A stretch of DNA of 64,000 nucleotides. Origin: Aureimonas sp. SA4125. Its GTDB lineage: Bacteria > Pseudomonadota > Alphaproteobacteria > Rhizobiales > Rhizobiaceae. The DNA lies in the NCBI RefSeq assembly GCF_019973775.1, contig NZ_AP025032.1, forward strand, positions 2,480,001-2,544,000, in the 5' to 3' direction. Both the position numbers and the translations under genes were made by a program. Under the pieces are notes generated by a model, which made no database searches, was not told the origin of the DNA, and worked only from the letters and a program-made list of their open reading frames with translations. Every line of letters starts with the position of its first letter. The stretch's first letter is position 1. Below are positions 10,453-19,974 of the stretch, one piece after another.

Positions 10453-11466
10453 ATGGGCGCGAGACGGTGGTCCCTCACCGATAAGGAAAACGACCTTCCG
10501 CAGATCTTTGCGATCCAGTTGATGGAGCATCTGGTCGTTCCGACCTTCGTTCTCGATGCATCGGGGGTGTGCATCCTCTGGAACCTCGCCTGCGAGCGGC
10601 TGACGGGTCTGGCGGCGTCCGAAGTGGTCGGAACCCGGGACCACTGGCGCGGCTTCTACCGGGCCCGACGGCCCTGCCTCGCCGATCTGGTGCTGCGCGA
10701 GCGGTCCGACACGATCGATGCGCTTTACAGCGTCAATCGCAGCAAATCCTTCGGCGATACCGGGCTTTCCGCAGAGAACTGGTGCGAGCCGCCGAACGCC
10801 CACGGCGCGCGACGCTACCTCGCCTTGGACGCCGGGCCGATCTTCAGCGAGACGGGGGAACTCCTGGCCGTCGTCGAGACCCTTCGCGACATCACCGTTC
10901 AGAAGGAAGCCCAGATGGCACTGGAGGCGCTGGCCAGCCAGGATGGGCTGACCGGCATTCCGAATCGGCGCTACTTCGACCAGTTCCTCGAGCAGGAATG
11001 GCGCCGCGCCATTCGCGACGATCGGCCCCTGTCCCTGCTCATGATCGATATCGACCACTTCAAGCAGTACAACGACCTCCTCGGTCACCAGAACGGTGAC
11101 GAGTGCCTGAAGCGCACCGCCTCTCTTCTCTCAGGTTCCATGCTGCGGACGACCGACTTCGTCGCGCGCTATGGCGGCGAGGAGTTTGGCGCCATCCTGC
11201 CGGGCACCGACCTCAACGGTGCGGTCCGGGTCGGCGAGCGCATTCTGGAAATCATGAAGGCGAGCGCTCTGCCCCATCCGGGCATCAACCCGAAGATCCT
11301 GACCGTCAGCATCGGCGCCGCGAGCCTTGATGCGGGAACGGGCTCGCCCGATGGGCTGATCGCGCGCGCCGACGAGGCCCTCTACAGCGCCAAGCGCCTC
11401 GGCCGGAACCGCGTCGCCATCGCCGAGCCCATCACTGTCCGCCAGGACACGCTGCTGACGGCATGA
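10453..11466 (+). CDS. PAS-GGDEF diguanylate cyclase
   Basis: 337 residues, cytoplasmic. A PAS-like sensor occupies about 20-155 (FVLDASGVCILWNLACERLTG, then ALDAGPIFSETGELLAVVETLRDIT), followed by a GGDEF domain about 165-330. The active-site motif is GGEEF at 241-245. An RxxD inhibitory site (RTTD, 232-235) sits exactly five residues before it, so the enzyme is predicted to make cyclic di-GMP with product feedback. The signal sensed is unknown. The gene is monocistronic and converges on pccB. Confidence 0.9.
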   Translation: MGARRWSLTDKENDLPQIFAIQLMEHLVVPTFVLDASGVCILWNLACERLTGLAASEVVGTRDHWRGFYRARRPCLADLVLRERSDTIDALYSVNRSKSFGDTGLSAENWCEPPNAHGARRYLALDAGPIFSETGELLAVVETLRDITVQKEAQMALEALASQDGLTGIPNRRYFDQFLEQEWRRAIRDDRPLSLLMIDIDHFKQYNDLLGHQNGDECLKRTASLLSGSMLRTTDFVARYGGEEFGAILPGTDLNGAVRVGERILEIMKASALPHPGINPKILTVSIGAASLDAGTGSPDGLIARADEALYSAKRLGRNRVAIAEPITVRQDTLLTA

Positions 11467-11513
11467 TGGCCGGAACTTGACCTGCCACGCTTGGGACAGC
11501 GACCGCCCCGCTC

Positions 11514-13046
11514 CTACAGCGGAATGTTGTCGTGTTTCTTCCAGGGATTTTCGAGATCCTTGTTGCGCAGCATCGCGAGCGCCCGCGAAACGCGCCGCCG
11601 TGTCGAATGCGGCATGATCACCTCGTCGACATAGCCGCGTTCCGCGGCGACGAAGGGCGAGAGGAAGCGGGTCTCGTAGGCCTTGGCATGGGCGGCGATC
11701 TTGTCCGGGTCCTTCGCGTCGCGGCGATGGATGATCTCGGCCGCGCCCCGCGCGCCCATCACGGCGATCTGGGCGGACGGCCAGGCATAGTTGATGTCGC
11801 CGCGCAGATGCTTCGACGCCATCACGTCGTAGGCGCCGCCAAAAGCCTTGCGGGTGATGATGGTCACCTTCGGCACCGTCGCCTCGGCATAGGCAAAAAG
11901 CAGCTTCGCCCCGTGCTTGATGAGGCCGCCGTATTCCTGCGCGGTTCCCGGCAAGAACCCCGGCACGTCGACGAAGGTCACGACCGGGATCGAAAAGCAG
12001 TCGCAGAAGCGCACGAAGCGGGCCGCCTTGCGCGAGGCGTCCGAGTCGAGAACGCCGGCGAGCACCATCGGCTGATTGGCGACGATACCGACCGTGCGAC
12101 CCTCGATGCGGCCGAAGCCGGTGATGATGTTCCGGGCAAAAGCTGCCTGGATCTCGAAGAAATCGCCCTCGTCGACGGTCTTGCGGACGAGTTCCTTCAT
12201 ATCATAGGGCTTGTTCGCGTTGTCCGGAACAAGCGTATCAAGAGACATGTCCATATCGTTGATGGACTGAGAGAATTCGATTTCTGGTACTGGCGAGGTG
12301 TTGGATGCCGGGAGGAAGTCGACCAGACGGCGCATGGCCAGCAGCGCCTCGACGTCGTTGTCATACGCCCCGTCGGCAATCGATGATCTCGTCGTGTGAA
12401 CGGAGGCGCCGCCGAGCTCTTCGGCCGTCACCGTCTCGTTGGTCACGGTCTTGACGACGTCCGGCCCGGTGACGAACATGTAGGACGTGTCGCGGACCAT
12501 GAAGATGAAGTCGGTCATCGCCGGGGAATAGACGTCGCCGCCGGCGCAAGGCCCCATGATCACCGAGATCTGCGGGATGACGCCCGAGGCCAGCACGTTG
12601 CGCTGGAAGATCTCGGCATAGCCGCCGAGCGCGGCGACACCCTCCTGGATGCGCGCGCCACCGGCGTCGTAGAAGCCGATGATCGGCGCGCGGTTGCGCA
12701 GCGCCATGTCCTGGACCTTCTGCACCTTTTCCGCATGTGCCTCGGAAAGAGACCCGCCGAACACGGTGAAATCCTTGGCGAAAACGAAGACGGTTCGGCC
12801 GTTCACGGTACCCCATCCGGTGACGACGCCGTCGCCAAAGACCTTCTGGTCCTCCATGCCGAAATCGGTGGAGCGATGCTGGACGAACATGTCGAATTCC
12901 TCGAACGATCCCTCGTCGAGAAACACCGCGAGGCGCTCGCGCGCGGTGAGCTTGCCCTTGGCGTGCTGCACGGCGATGCGGGCGGTGCCGCCACCCATGC
13001 GGGCGAGCTCGCGCCGACGCTCCAGTTCGACGATGACGTCCTTCAT
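11514..13046 (-). CDS. pccB: Propionyl-CoA carboxylase beta subunit
   Basis: Carboxyltransferase that moves CO2 from biotinylated PccA to propionyl-CoA. 510 residues, the usual length. Two crotonase-like lobes are seen: the N-terminal lobe with [21 protein letters not shown] and [12 protein letters not shown], and the C-terminal lobe with [30 protein letters not shown] and [10 protein letters not shown]. The [17 protein letters not shown] stretch and the Asp before TDF fit propionyl- rather than methylcrotonyl-CoA carboxylase. The partner pccA is on the same strand but separated by five unrelated genes. Confidence 0.93.
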   Translation of the reverse strand: MKDVIVELERRRELARMGGGTARIAVQHAKGKLTARERLAVFLDEGSFEEFDMFVQHRSTDFGMEDQKVFGDGVVTGWGTVNGRTVFVFAKDFTVFGGSLSEAHAEKVQKVQDMALRNRAPIIGFYDAGGARIQEGVAALGGYAEIFQRNVLASGVIPQISVIMGPCAGGDVYSPAMTDFIFMVRDTSYMFVTGPDVVKTVTNETVTAEELGGASVHTTRSSIADGAYDNDVEALLAMRRLVDFLPASNTSPVPEIEFSQSINDMDMSLDTLVPDNANKPYDMKELVRKTVDEGDFFEIQAAFARNIITGFGRIEGRTVGIVANQPMVLAGVLDSDASRKAARFVRFCDCFSIPVVTFVDVPGFLPGTAQEYGGLIKHGAKLLFAYAEATVPKVTIITRKAFGGAYDVMASKHLRGDINYAWPSAQIAVMGARGAAEIIHRRDAKDPDKIAAHAKAYETRFLSPFVAAERGYVDEVIMPHSTRRRVSRALAMLRNKDLENPWKKHDNIPL

Positions 13047-13130
13047 GCCCGCGCCTCCGCATGCCCACCCATTACCGCCGGGTCTAGCATGCGCCGCCGA
13101 ACCGCGGAAATCAGACGGAAGGCTGAGGGA

Positions 13131-13904
13131 TCAGGAAGCCTCTTGCGGGAAATGTCCCGCCGCGTCATCGCCGCTCTCCGGCGCGAGCGCCTGGAGCAGG
13201 ATCACCGCCGCGCGCATGTCGGCATACCGTGCCGCACGCCGCGCCTCGGCTTCCGCATCTCCGCCCCAGAGGCCGATGTTCCAGTCCTCGTCGACATGCG
13301 CCGCCTCCCAGGCCAAATCGGCATCGAGCCAGCCTTCCGCGATGCCCAGCGGCAGCAGCGCCGAGCCGGTCAGCGTCGTCATCTGGTGGAGCGCGGCAAC
13401 CGCGAAGGGATCCTCCACGGCATCGATCCGCTGGCGAAACGCTGCGATGGACGCAGGCGGCTGGGCGGCGTGCATGACGCCCTCGGCCAGAACGAAGCGG
13501 CTGCCGATGCGCCGTTCGGCCTCGGCGATGATCGGATCCCAGGCCGCGCGCTGGCGCTCGACCAAACGTTCGGGATAGCCGGCACGGTAGAACAGCATGT
13601 CGGTCTCGATATAGCCGGCGAGATCGGCGCGCACGCTGCCCGGATCGTCGGCGATGCCGTCGATCACGGTATTGGCGAGCCGGGTCAGCGGCATGGTCGC
13701 GGGATCGATCCGCTCCTTCTGCGCTTCCCATTCGCTCGCAAGGAGCGCGGCAAGCGCTCGCGTCGGCACGACGAGCTTGCGCCGCAGCGGCGTGCGCAGG
13801 CCCCGCCCATCCAGCTCGATGGAGAAACCGCCGCCCTCGGCGGTGACGACCGAGACGGCGGTATAGAAGCGCTTGGGCAGTTCCGGGCGATTGAGGGAGG
13901 ACAT
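13131..13904 (-). CDS. ATP12 family chaperone
   Basis: 257 residues. It is the bacterial relative of mitochondrial Atp12, which helps assemble the F1 alpha subunit of ATP synthase; such genes are confined mainly to alphaproteobacteria. Recognised from PKRFYTAVSV, IELDGRGLRTP, LLASEWEAQ, PLTRLANTVID and the ETDMLFYRA motif, and from the conserved acidic HVDEDWNIGLWG near the end. It is the last gene of a tight minus-strand operon (rluC/D-like, HAD, ATP12) with 26 bases after the HAD gene. Confidence 0.88.
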   Translation of the reverse strand: MSSLNRPELPKRFYTAVSVVTAEGGGFSIELDGRGLRTPLRRKLVVPTRALAALLASEWEAQKERIDPATMPLTRLANTVIDGIADDPGSVRADLAGYIETDMLFYRAGYPERLVERQRAAWDPIIAEAERRIGSRFVLAEGVMHAAQPPASIAAFRQRIDAVEDPFAVAALHQMTTLTGSALLPLGIAEGWLDADLAWEAAHVDEDWNIGLWGGDAEAEARRAARYADMRAAVILLQALAPESGDDAAGHFPQEAS

Positions 13905-13930
13905 GAGGATCTCGTCAAAATGCAGGGAAC

Positions 13931-14629
13931 TCAGGCTGGGATGAACCGGGGGCCAGAGACGGTCTCGCCGGAAATCCAGAAATCGATCAGACGGCCCATT
14001 TCGCCGACATCGGCAGCGACTCCAAGGGCGCCGGCTTCGGACAGAGCGTGGGGCGTGCTCGCTCCCCAGGCGACGCCGAGCCCGGCGGCCGCGGCCGCCA
14101 GAGCCATCTGCATGTCGAAGACGGCGTCGCCGACGACCAGCGTGTCGGCAGGCTCGACGCCCACCGTCTTGCAGCATTCGAGCACCATCGCCGGATGCGG
14201 CTTGGACGGGCAGTCGTCGGCCGTGCGGATGGCGTAGAACACGCCGTCCAGCCCATGCGCCTCGACGACCGCGTCGACACCGCGGCGGGTCTTGCCGGTA
14301 ACGAGACCGAGCCGAACATCCTGCCGCGCGCCAAGATCGGCGAGCAGAGCCGGAATGCCGTCGAAGAGCGTCTCGCGAAACGCTGCGTCCTCTCGCGCGG
14401 CGCGAAAGTTCAGCCGATAGGCCGCAACCAGCAGCGGCAGCATCTTCGGCGCACATTCCGGGTAGAGCCGCAGGATCGCCGTATCGAGCGACAGGCCGAT
14501 GATGGCCTGCGTCGCAGCATCTTCAGGCACCGGCAGATCGTGTGCGGCAAAGGTCCGGCGCATGGCCTCGCAGATCAGCCCGAAACTGTCGGCGAGCGTG
14601 CCGTCGCAGTCGAAGAGAACGAGCTTCAT
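13931..14629 (-). CDS. HAD-family phosphatase (phosphoglycolate phosphatase-like)
   Basis: 232 residues. Motif I is FDCDGTLADS, with the nucleophile Asp and the general-acid Asp. Motif II is the VTGK stretch (LVTGKTRRG), motif III the KPHPAM lysine, and motif IV the GDAVFDMQMA acidic pair. The helical cap lies between motifs I and II, as in subclass I. Substrate is unknown. It begins 2 bases after the stop of the pseudouridine synthase gene, so the two are very likely co-transcribed. Confidence 0.88.
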   Translation of the reverse strand: MKLVLFDCDGTLADSFGLICEAMRRTFAAHDLPVPEDAATQAIIGLSLDTAILRLYPECAPKMLPLLVAAYRLNFRAAREDAAFRETLFDGIPALLADLGARQDVRLGLVTGKTRRGVDAVVEAHGLDGVFYAIRTADDCPSKPHPAMVLECCKTVGVEPADTLVVGDAVFDMQMALAAAAAGLGVAWGASTPHALSEAGALGVAADVGEMGRLIDFWISGETVSGPRFIPA

Positions 14630-14631
14630 GG

Positions 14632-15618
14632 TCAGTCTCCGGTCTCGGACTCGTCGAAGCCGAAGAGGTTCCAGGTCTGGACCATGTGCGGCGGCAGCGG
14701 CGCCATCTGCTCGATCACGCCGCCGTCGGGATGCGGGATGGCGATGCGGCGCGCGTGAAGATGGAGCCGTTTCTGCACACCGCCGGGAAAGTCCCAGTTG
14801 ATGTCCGCATCGAAATATTTGGGATCGCCGATGATCGGATGGCCGATGTGCAACGCATGGACGCGGAGCTGGTGGGTGCGGCCGGTATAGGGCTCGAACT
14901 CGATCCAGGAGAAGTTCTGCGCCGCCTGGTCGACGACCCGGTAATGCGTCAGCGCATGGTCGGCGCCGTCCTCACCGTGCTTGCCGACGCGCATGCGGTC
15001 GCCGTCCTGCGTCTCCTCCTTCACCAGATAGGTCGAGATCCGCCCCTCCTTCGGGTTCGGCACGCCCTTCACGATCGCCCAGTAGGTCTTCTTGGTGTCG
15101 CGCTCGCGGAACATCTTGGTGAGGAAGGACGCTGCGCCCCGTGTCCGGGCGACGACGAGAACGCCTGATGTATCGCGGTCGAGCCGATGCACGAGGCGGG
15201 GCTTTTCGCCGCGCTTGTTGCGCCAGGCTTCCAGCATGTCGTCGACATGCCGCGCGACGCCCGAGCCGCCCTGGACGGCAAGGCCCGCAGGCTTGTTGAA
15301 GACGAGAACCTTCTCGTCCTCGTAGATCAGCATCTGCGAGAGGACGTCGCCATCCTGCCGGCCCTTCATCAGATTGGTGGTGAGCGGCGCGCCCTTGGCA
15401 CGGGCAGCGTCCGTGCCGATCGGCGGCACGCGCACCATCTGGCCCGGCGCGATGCGCGTGTCGGACTTCACCCGCCCACCGTCGACGCGGATCTGCCCGG
15501 AACGCAGCAGCTTCTGCAGATGCGTAAAGCCGAGGCCGGGATAGTGGATCTTGAACCAGCGATCGAGGCGCAGGCCGGCCTCGTCGTCTTCGACGCGTTT
15601 CTGTTCGATGATCGCCAT
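14632..15618 (-). CDS. RluC/RluD-type 23S rRNA pseudouridine synthase
   Basis: 328 residues. It isomerises uridine to pseudouridine in large-subunit rRNA. An S4 RNA-binding domain (about 15-80, LRLDRWFKIHYPG then LLRSGQIRVDGGRV) precedes the synthase domain. The catalytic Asp is in HRLDRDTSG, and GRTHQLRVH closes the active site. ATG 15618 has AAGGAG 11 bases upstream; the frame is open to 15753 but that part has no family similarity. Which uridines are modified cannot be told. First gene of the operon with HAD and ATP12. Confidence 0.9.
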   Translation of the reverse strand: MAIIEQKRVEDDEAGLRLDRWFKIHYPGLGFTHLQKLLRSGQIRVDGGRVKSDTRIAPGQMVRVPPIGTDAARAKGAPLTTNLMKGRQDGDVLSQMLIYEDEKVLVFNKPAGLAVQGGSGVARHVDDMLEAWRNKRGEKPRLVHRLDRDTSGVLVVARTRGAASFLTKMFRERDTKKTYWAIVKGVPNPKEGRISTYLVKEETQDGDRMRVGKHGEDGADHALTHYRVVDQAAQNFSWIEFEPYTGRTHQLRVHALHIGHPIIGDPKYFDADINWDFPGGVQKRLHLHARRIAIPHPDGGVIEQMAPLPPHMVQTWNLFGFDESETGD

Positions 15619-16003
15619 ATCAGGGCGAACTCCTTGTTGATCCGCCGGCACGGGGCCGACCGGCATTGCCGGGAGACTGTCGGCGACGCCGAACATCAAG
15701 TCTTCTTCACTGGGGAAGCACTGAAGCCCGGAAGAATCGGACACTGCCGGCACATCGCAGAAGCACCGCCGACAGTGTCAGCCGAGCGACTTCGACGCCG
15801 TGCGGCAACGGCCCGTCTTCTTCCCCTTTGACAGGGCACAGACTTCGATCTGTCGGTGACGGCGAAGGCGCCCAACAAAAGCGAAGAGAGCAGGACCGGT
15901 ACCAAGCCTGCTCGTATCACATTCGGAAGGGGGTTGTAACGTCGCACGTCGATCTGCCTCGCCAGAGGGTGAACCGGCCTGTTCCGCGCCACCCCCTTTT
16001 CCC
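15619..16003. other. 385-base gap between rluC/D-like gene and crcB
   Basis: Nothing convincing was seen here. A minus-strand reading frame at 15696-15992 lacks a start signal and any recognisable motif, and its C-terminal half is Arg-rich as expected for a chance frame. The stretch probably holds the promoter of the pseudouridine synthase operon and the 3' end of crcB, but no promoter or terminator could be assigned. Confidence 0.4.
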
Positions 16004-16384
16004 TTAGGCTAGGGCGCGAATCAAAAAGAGGCCCCCAACCAGGGCGGCAATGCCGGTCAGCACCGAGCCAAGGACATAGGCCAGAGCCAGCAGCGCGTAT
16101 CCGCGCTCGAAGAGGCTGACGGCATCGAGCGAGAAGCTGGAAAATGTCGTGAATCCACCCAGAAATCCCGTGGCCAGCAAGAGCCGCAGCTCCATCGACA
16201 TGTCGAAGCGGCGCGCCAGGACCTCGATCAGGACGCCCATGGCAAACGAGCCGGCGATATTCACCGTCATCGTCCCCCAGGGAAAGCTCATCCCGAAGAG
16301 CCGCGTGCAGCCGACGACGACGAGATGACGGAGGGCCGAGCCAGCGGCGCCGCCGGCGGCGACGAGGAGGATTTGCTTGAGCAT
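16004..16384 (-). CDS. crcB: Fluoride channel CrcB/Fluc
   Basis: 126 residues with four membrane helices. The family marks are the N-terminal GGAAGSALRHL, the WGTMTVNIAGSFAMG stretch with the pore Asn, and TGFLGGFTTFSSFS, which carries the Phe/Thr/Ser track lining the pore. Fluc works as a dual-topology dimer and exports fluoride. An upstream in-frame ATG would add residues rich in Ser/Gly that are not typical of the family, so 16384 is preferred. No fluoride-riboswitch-like leader was visible. Confidence 0.9.
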   Translation of the reverse strand: MLKQILLVAAGGAAGSALRHLVVVGCTRLFGMSFPWGTMTVNIAGSFAMGVLIEVLARRFDMSMELRLLLATGFLGGFTTFSSFSLDAVSLFERGYALLALAYVLGSVLTGIAALVGGLFLIRALA

Positions 16385-16573
16385 TCGCAGACTGCCTGAT
16401 CCGGGCGAGCCCGTTCCTAGCGACGAAGGCGCCGACCGTAAAGACTTCAACATCTGTGTCGGCGTCATGACACGCTCATTGCCGAGGCTCCAGAATCGGC
16501 TCCCGGGCCTTGCAGCCAGGCCTCGCGCGTGATTTTGCTTGTGCCATTCGCGGCATCGGGGACGCATGCGCTC

Positions 16574-16909
16574 ATGGCCTATCGGCTGGCCCTGTACAAT
16601 TTCGGCATGTTTCGCCGTCCCTCGGACGATCCGGTCAATCGCGGCTTCCACGACAGGAACGATCCGAACCTGCGCGCCGTCGAGGCGAGCGACGGCTTCA
16701 TTTCCCGGTCCGGCTATCCCGACGAGCCGGGACCACCCAGTTGGGGCGTGCAGGTTTTTCCGCGCTTTTTCGTGGACAACGGCGACGGCTGGGCGCCCTC
16801 GACGCTGTCGCTGCGCAAACGAGGATTTTTCAGGCCTCCTGAAAGACCGCAATTTCATGGTCGTCTGCCGGCACCAGACCGATTGAACGTCGATGCGCCA
16901 TGCGCCTGA
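16574..16909 (+). pseudogene. Remnant of a DUF3291 gene
   Basis: The first 80 or so codons read as a DUF3291 protein: MAYRLALYNFGMFR, then DPVNRGFHDRNDPN, ASDGFISRSGYPDE and PRFFVDNGDGWAPSTLSL. At about 16810, where the family continues with a conserved Trp and about 60 more residues, the frame turns into Arg/Pro-rich nonsense and stops at 16907-16909. I read this as a gene truncated by a deletion or frameshift. A functional short form is possible but less likely. It is divergent from crcB. Confidence 0.6.
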
Positions 16910-16953
16910 AAGCCTCGATCCGGTGCCCGTGGATGATCGTCAGCGCTGTCGCC

Positions 16954-18309
16954 TTAGTCCTCGCCGCGTTCCGCCCGCAGCCTCGCCCAGTGATCCATGC
17001 GCTTCTTCAGCGTCGCCTCGAAGCCGCGTTCGACCGGCTGGTAGAAGCCCTGGCGGCCGAGTGCCTCGGGAAAGTAGTTCTGGCCGGAAAAGGCGTCGGG
17101 CTGATCGTGGTCGTAGCGGTAGCCCGTGCCGTAGCCCTCGCCCTTCATCAGTTTGGTCGGAGCGTTGAGGATGTGCTTGGGCGGCACCAGCGAGCCGTGC
17201 TCCTTGGCCGCCCGCATCGCCGCCTTGTAGGCGGTGTAGACGGCGTTCGATTTCGGCGCGGTGGCGAGATAGACGGTCGCTTCGGCAAGCGCCAGTTCGC
17301 CCTCGGGCGAGCCGAGATAGTCGAAGGCGTCCTTGGCGGCATTGGCGATGACGAGCGCCTGCGGATCGGCGAGGCCGATGTCCTCGGACGCCATGCGCAC
17401 CAGCCGGCGGCCGAGATAGAGCGGGTCCTCGCCGGCATCGAACATCCGGCAGAGATAGTAGAGCGCGGCGTCGGGATCGGAACCGCGGACAGATTTGTGC
17501 AGCGCCGAGATCAGATTGTAGTGGCCGTCCTGGCCCTTGTCGTAGACCGGGGCGCGGCGCTGCACGATCGTCTGAAGAGCCGTCGCGTCGAAGATTTCGC
17601 CGGGCTTGGCGGCCCGCCACACCTCCTCGGCCAGCGTCAGGATGGCTCGGCCGTCGCCATCGGCCATGCGCACGAGCACGGCACGCGCCTCATCGTCGAG
17701 GGGCAACGACCTGTCTTCGACCGCCTCGGCCCGGCCGAGGAGCTGCGACAGGCTTTCCGCGTCATGCGGATGAAAGGTCAGGACCCGCGCCCGCGACAGG
17801 AGAGCCGCGTTGAGCTCGAAGGACGGGTTCTCCGTCGTCGCGCCGACGAGGACGACCGTGCCGTCTTCCATCACGGGAAGAAAACTGTCCTGCTGGGCGC
17901 GGTTGAAGCGGTGGATCTCGTCGACGAAGAGAAGCGTCGGTCGCCCGTTGCTGCGCCGCAGCCGCGCCGATTCGAACATCTTCTTGAGATCGGCGACACC
18001 CGAGAAGATCGCCGAGATCTGCTCGAAGGCGAAATCGACCTGGCCCGCCAGAAGCCGCGCGACCGTCGTCTTGCCGGTACCGGGCGGCCCCCAGAAAATC
18101 ATCGAGCCCAGCGTCTCCGCGCCCAGCATGCGCGTCAGCACGCCGGAGGGCCCCGTCAGGTGATCCTGCCCCACGACCTCGGCAAGCGTCGTCGGCCGGA
18201 GCCGGTCGGCCAGCGGGCGGCGCGGTTCGGCGGCGGCCCTGTCGCCTACAGCGCGGCGCGGCTCCGTCGGCATGGAGGCCGCGGACGCGTCGCCGAACAG
18301 GTCGCTCAC
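16954..18309 (-). CDS. rarA: Replication-associated recombination protein RarA (MgsA)
   Basis: 451 residues of an AAA+ ATPase related to clamp loaders, acting at stalled replication forks. Walker A is GPPGTGKTT, Walker B LLFVDEIHRFN, sensor 1 GATTENPSF. The C-terminal tetramerisation part (GSDPDAALYYLCRMFDAGED, EDIGLADPQAL, PKHILNAPTKLMK) is complete. I chose the GTG at 18309 because it gives the typical N-terminal SDLFGD and has GAGGA at a good distance. The frame stays open upstream into the protease gene but is not coding there. It follows the Do-like protease gene by 13 bases in what looks like an operon. Confidence 0.9.
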   Translation of the reverse strand: MSDLFGDASAASMPTEPRRAVGDRAAAEPRRPLADRLRPTTLAEVVGQDHLTGPSGVLTRMLGAETLGSMIFWGPPGTGKTTVARLLAGQVDFAFEQISAIFSGVADLKKMFESARLRRSNGRPTLLFVDEIHRFNRAQQDSFLPVMEDGTVVLVGATTENPSFELNAALLSRARVLTFHPHDAESLSQLLGRAEAVEDRSLPLDDEARAVLVRMADGDGRAILTLAEEVWRAAKPGEIFDATALQTIVQRRAPVYDKGQDGHYNLISALHKSVRGSDPDAALYYLCRMFDAGEDPLYLGRRLVRMASEDIGLADPQALVIANAAKDAFDYLGSPEGELALAEATVYLATAPKSNAVYTAYKAAMRAAKEHGSLVPPKHILNAPTKLMKGEGYGTGYRYDHDQPDAFSGQNYFPEALGRQGFYQPVERGFEATLKKRMDHWARLRAERGED

Positions 18310-18322
18310 GAACAGATCCTCA

Positions 18323-19840
18323 TCAGCGCACCGTCTGCACCATGCGCTTGCCGTCGCGCTCGATCTCGTAGCGCCAGCCGCGCCGCGTCGCATCGGCCAT
18401 GCGCTCAAAGGCCTGCGTCGAGCGCGCCGGCTCACCGTTGAGACCGACGATGATGTCCTTCGGCCGAAGACCGAAGCGCGCCGCAAAGGACCGCGGATCG
18501 ATCTCCGTGACGACAACGCCCATCTTCGTCGCGGGAAGGTCGAGTTCGTCGGCAAGACGCGGCGACAGATTGGCGATGGTCGCGCCGGAGAACGGCGTCT
18601 CGCCTTCGAGCCGGCGTAGATCGCGCGGCGGATCCTCGGGCGCCGCGGCAAGCGCCAGGGTCAGCGTCTCCCGTTCCCCCGCAGACAGAACGTCCAGCGA
18701 AACGCTGCGGCCGATGCCCGAGGTCGCCAGCCGGTAGCCGAGAACGTCCGGATCGCCGACGACGAAGCCATCGATGGCCAGAACCACGTCGCCCGGCTTC
18801 AGCCCGGCGTCATTGGCCGGCCCCTTCGCCGCGACATCCTGGACGAGCGCCCCGCGTGGCAGGTCGAGACCGACGGCAGCGGCGACATCGGGCGACACCG
18901 GGGTGAAACTCGCGCCGATATAGGGACGCTCGAAGCGCCCGCCCTTCTTCGCCGCCTCGACGAAGACGCGGACCATGTTCGAGGGGATGGCGAAGCCGAT
19001 GCCGTTGGAGCCGCCCGAGCGCGAGAAGATCGCCGTGTTCACGCCGATGAGGTCGCCCCGCATGTCGATCAGCGCGCCGCCGGAGTTGCCCGGATTGATC
19101 GCCGCATCCGTCTGAATGAAGTAGCCGGCATCGTTGACGCCGATATGGGTGCGGGCAAGCGCTGAGACGATGCCGTTCGTCACGGTCTGGCCGATGCCGA
19201 AGGGGTTGCCGATCGCGAGCACCAGATCCCCGATCTCGAGCGCGTCCGAATCGGCAAGGCCGATCGAGGGGAACGGCTGATCACCCTCGATCTTGAGGAC
19301 GGCGAGATCTCCCCGCTCGTCCTTCAGCAGAACCTTCGACGTGAATTCGCGGCCGTCACTGAGCGCCACCTTCACCTCGTCGGCGTCGCGGATGACGTGG
19401 TTGTTCGTGACGATGAGGCCGCTCTGGTCGACGATCACGCCGGAGCCAAGCGAGGCCTGCATGCGGGGCCGCTGCTGCTGCAGGCGACGGCCGAAGAACT
19501 GCTCGAAAAATGGATCGCCGGCAAAGGGCGAGCGCTGCGGCATGGCTCGCGCCGCATAGACGTTCACCACCGCCGACGCGCTCTTCTTGACCAGCGGCGC
19601 GAAGGACAGCTTGATCTCGGTGGCGTCCGCCGGAACCTGACGACCGGTCACTGTCGATGCGGGGGCCGCTGGCTCGATCGGCACGGGAGCGGCCGGCGGC
19701 GTGTCGGATGCTGCCTGGCGCTCCTCCTTGTTGCCGAACAGTCCGGAGAGCCATCCATCGGCCGCCATGGCGGGATGAGCGGTCAGGAGGACGGTGGCGA
19801 CGAGAAGGTATTTTTTGTTCTTCACGCAGAGGGTTCCCAT
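18323..19840 (-). CDS. Do/DegQ-family periplasmic serine protease
   Basis: 505 residues. A Sec signal peptide (KNKKYLLVATVLLTAHPAMA) is followed by a trypsin-like domain with the catalytic triad His in TNNHVI, Asp in RGDLAVLK and Ser in NPGNSGGALID, then two PDZ domains (about 300-380 and 415-500). These proteases remove or refold damaged envelope proteins. The start at ATG 19840 is one option; a GTG six codons-odd later (giving VKNKKYLL) would also leave the signal peptide intact, and neither has a strong ribosome-binding site. The gene is upstream of rarA on the same strand. Confidence 0.9.
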   Translation of the reverse strand: MGTLCVKNKKYLLVATVLLTAHPAMAADGWLSGLFGNKEERQAASDTPPAAPVPIEPAAPASTVTGRQVPADATEIKLSFAPLVKKSASAVVNVYAARAMPQRSPFAGDPFFEQFFGRRLQQQRPRMQASLGSGVIVDQSGLIVTNNHVIRDADEVKVALSDGREFTSKVLLKDERGDLAVLKIEGDQPFPSIGLADSDALEIGDLVLAIGNPFGIGQTVTNGIVSALARTHIGVNDAGYFIQTDAAINPGNSGGALIDMRGDLIGVNTAIFSRSGGSNGIGFAIPSNMVRVFVEAAKKGGRFERPYIGASFTPVSPDVAAAVGLDLPRGALVQDVAAKGPANDAGLKPGDVVLAIDGFVVGDPDVLGYRLATSGIGRSVSLDVLSAGERETLTLALAAAPEDPPRDLRRLEGETPFSGATIANLSPRLADELDLPATKMGVVVTEIDPRSFAARFGLRPKDIIVGLNGEPARSTQAFERMADATRRGWRYEIERDGKRMVQTVR

Positions 19841-19912
19841 GCAATTGCCAGGCTGGTTGACCTTCGCCAGGCCTAGCGCCTCAGGCGCCCGATGTCGCCG
19901 GCTGATTGCAAC

Positions 19913-19938
19913 GAAAAAGGGGCCGCAACGCGACCCCC
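19913..19938 (-). terminator. Intrinsic terminator after the small exported peptide
   Basis: On the minus strand GGGGTCG pairs with CGGCCCC (one T-G pair), with a 5-nt loop, and TTTTT follows. It lies 36 bases downstream of the stop codon of the small gene at 19975-20109, and shows that something upstream is transcribed toward it. Confidence 0.7.
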
Positions 19939-19974
19939 CTCTCTAAATTCTTGCGATGTCAGGCGTGGCGTCGC

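Noticed and set aside
15696..15992. 98-codon minus-strand frame between the pseudouridine synthase gene and crcB
   Set aside because: No ribosome-binding site, Arg/Ser-rich second half, no motif. A short hydrophobic stretch alone is not enough.
16385..16573. Fluoride riboswitch upstream of crcB
   Set aside because: I looked for the conserved crcB-motif segments on the minus strand and did not find them.
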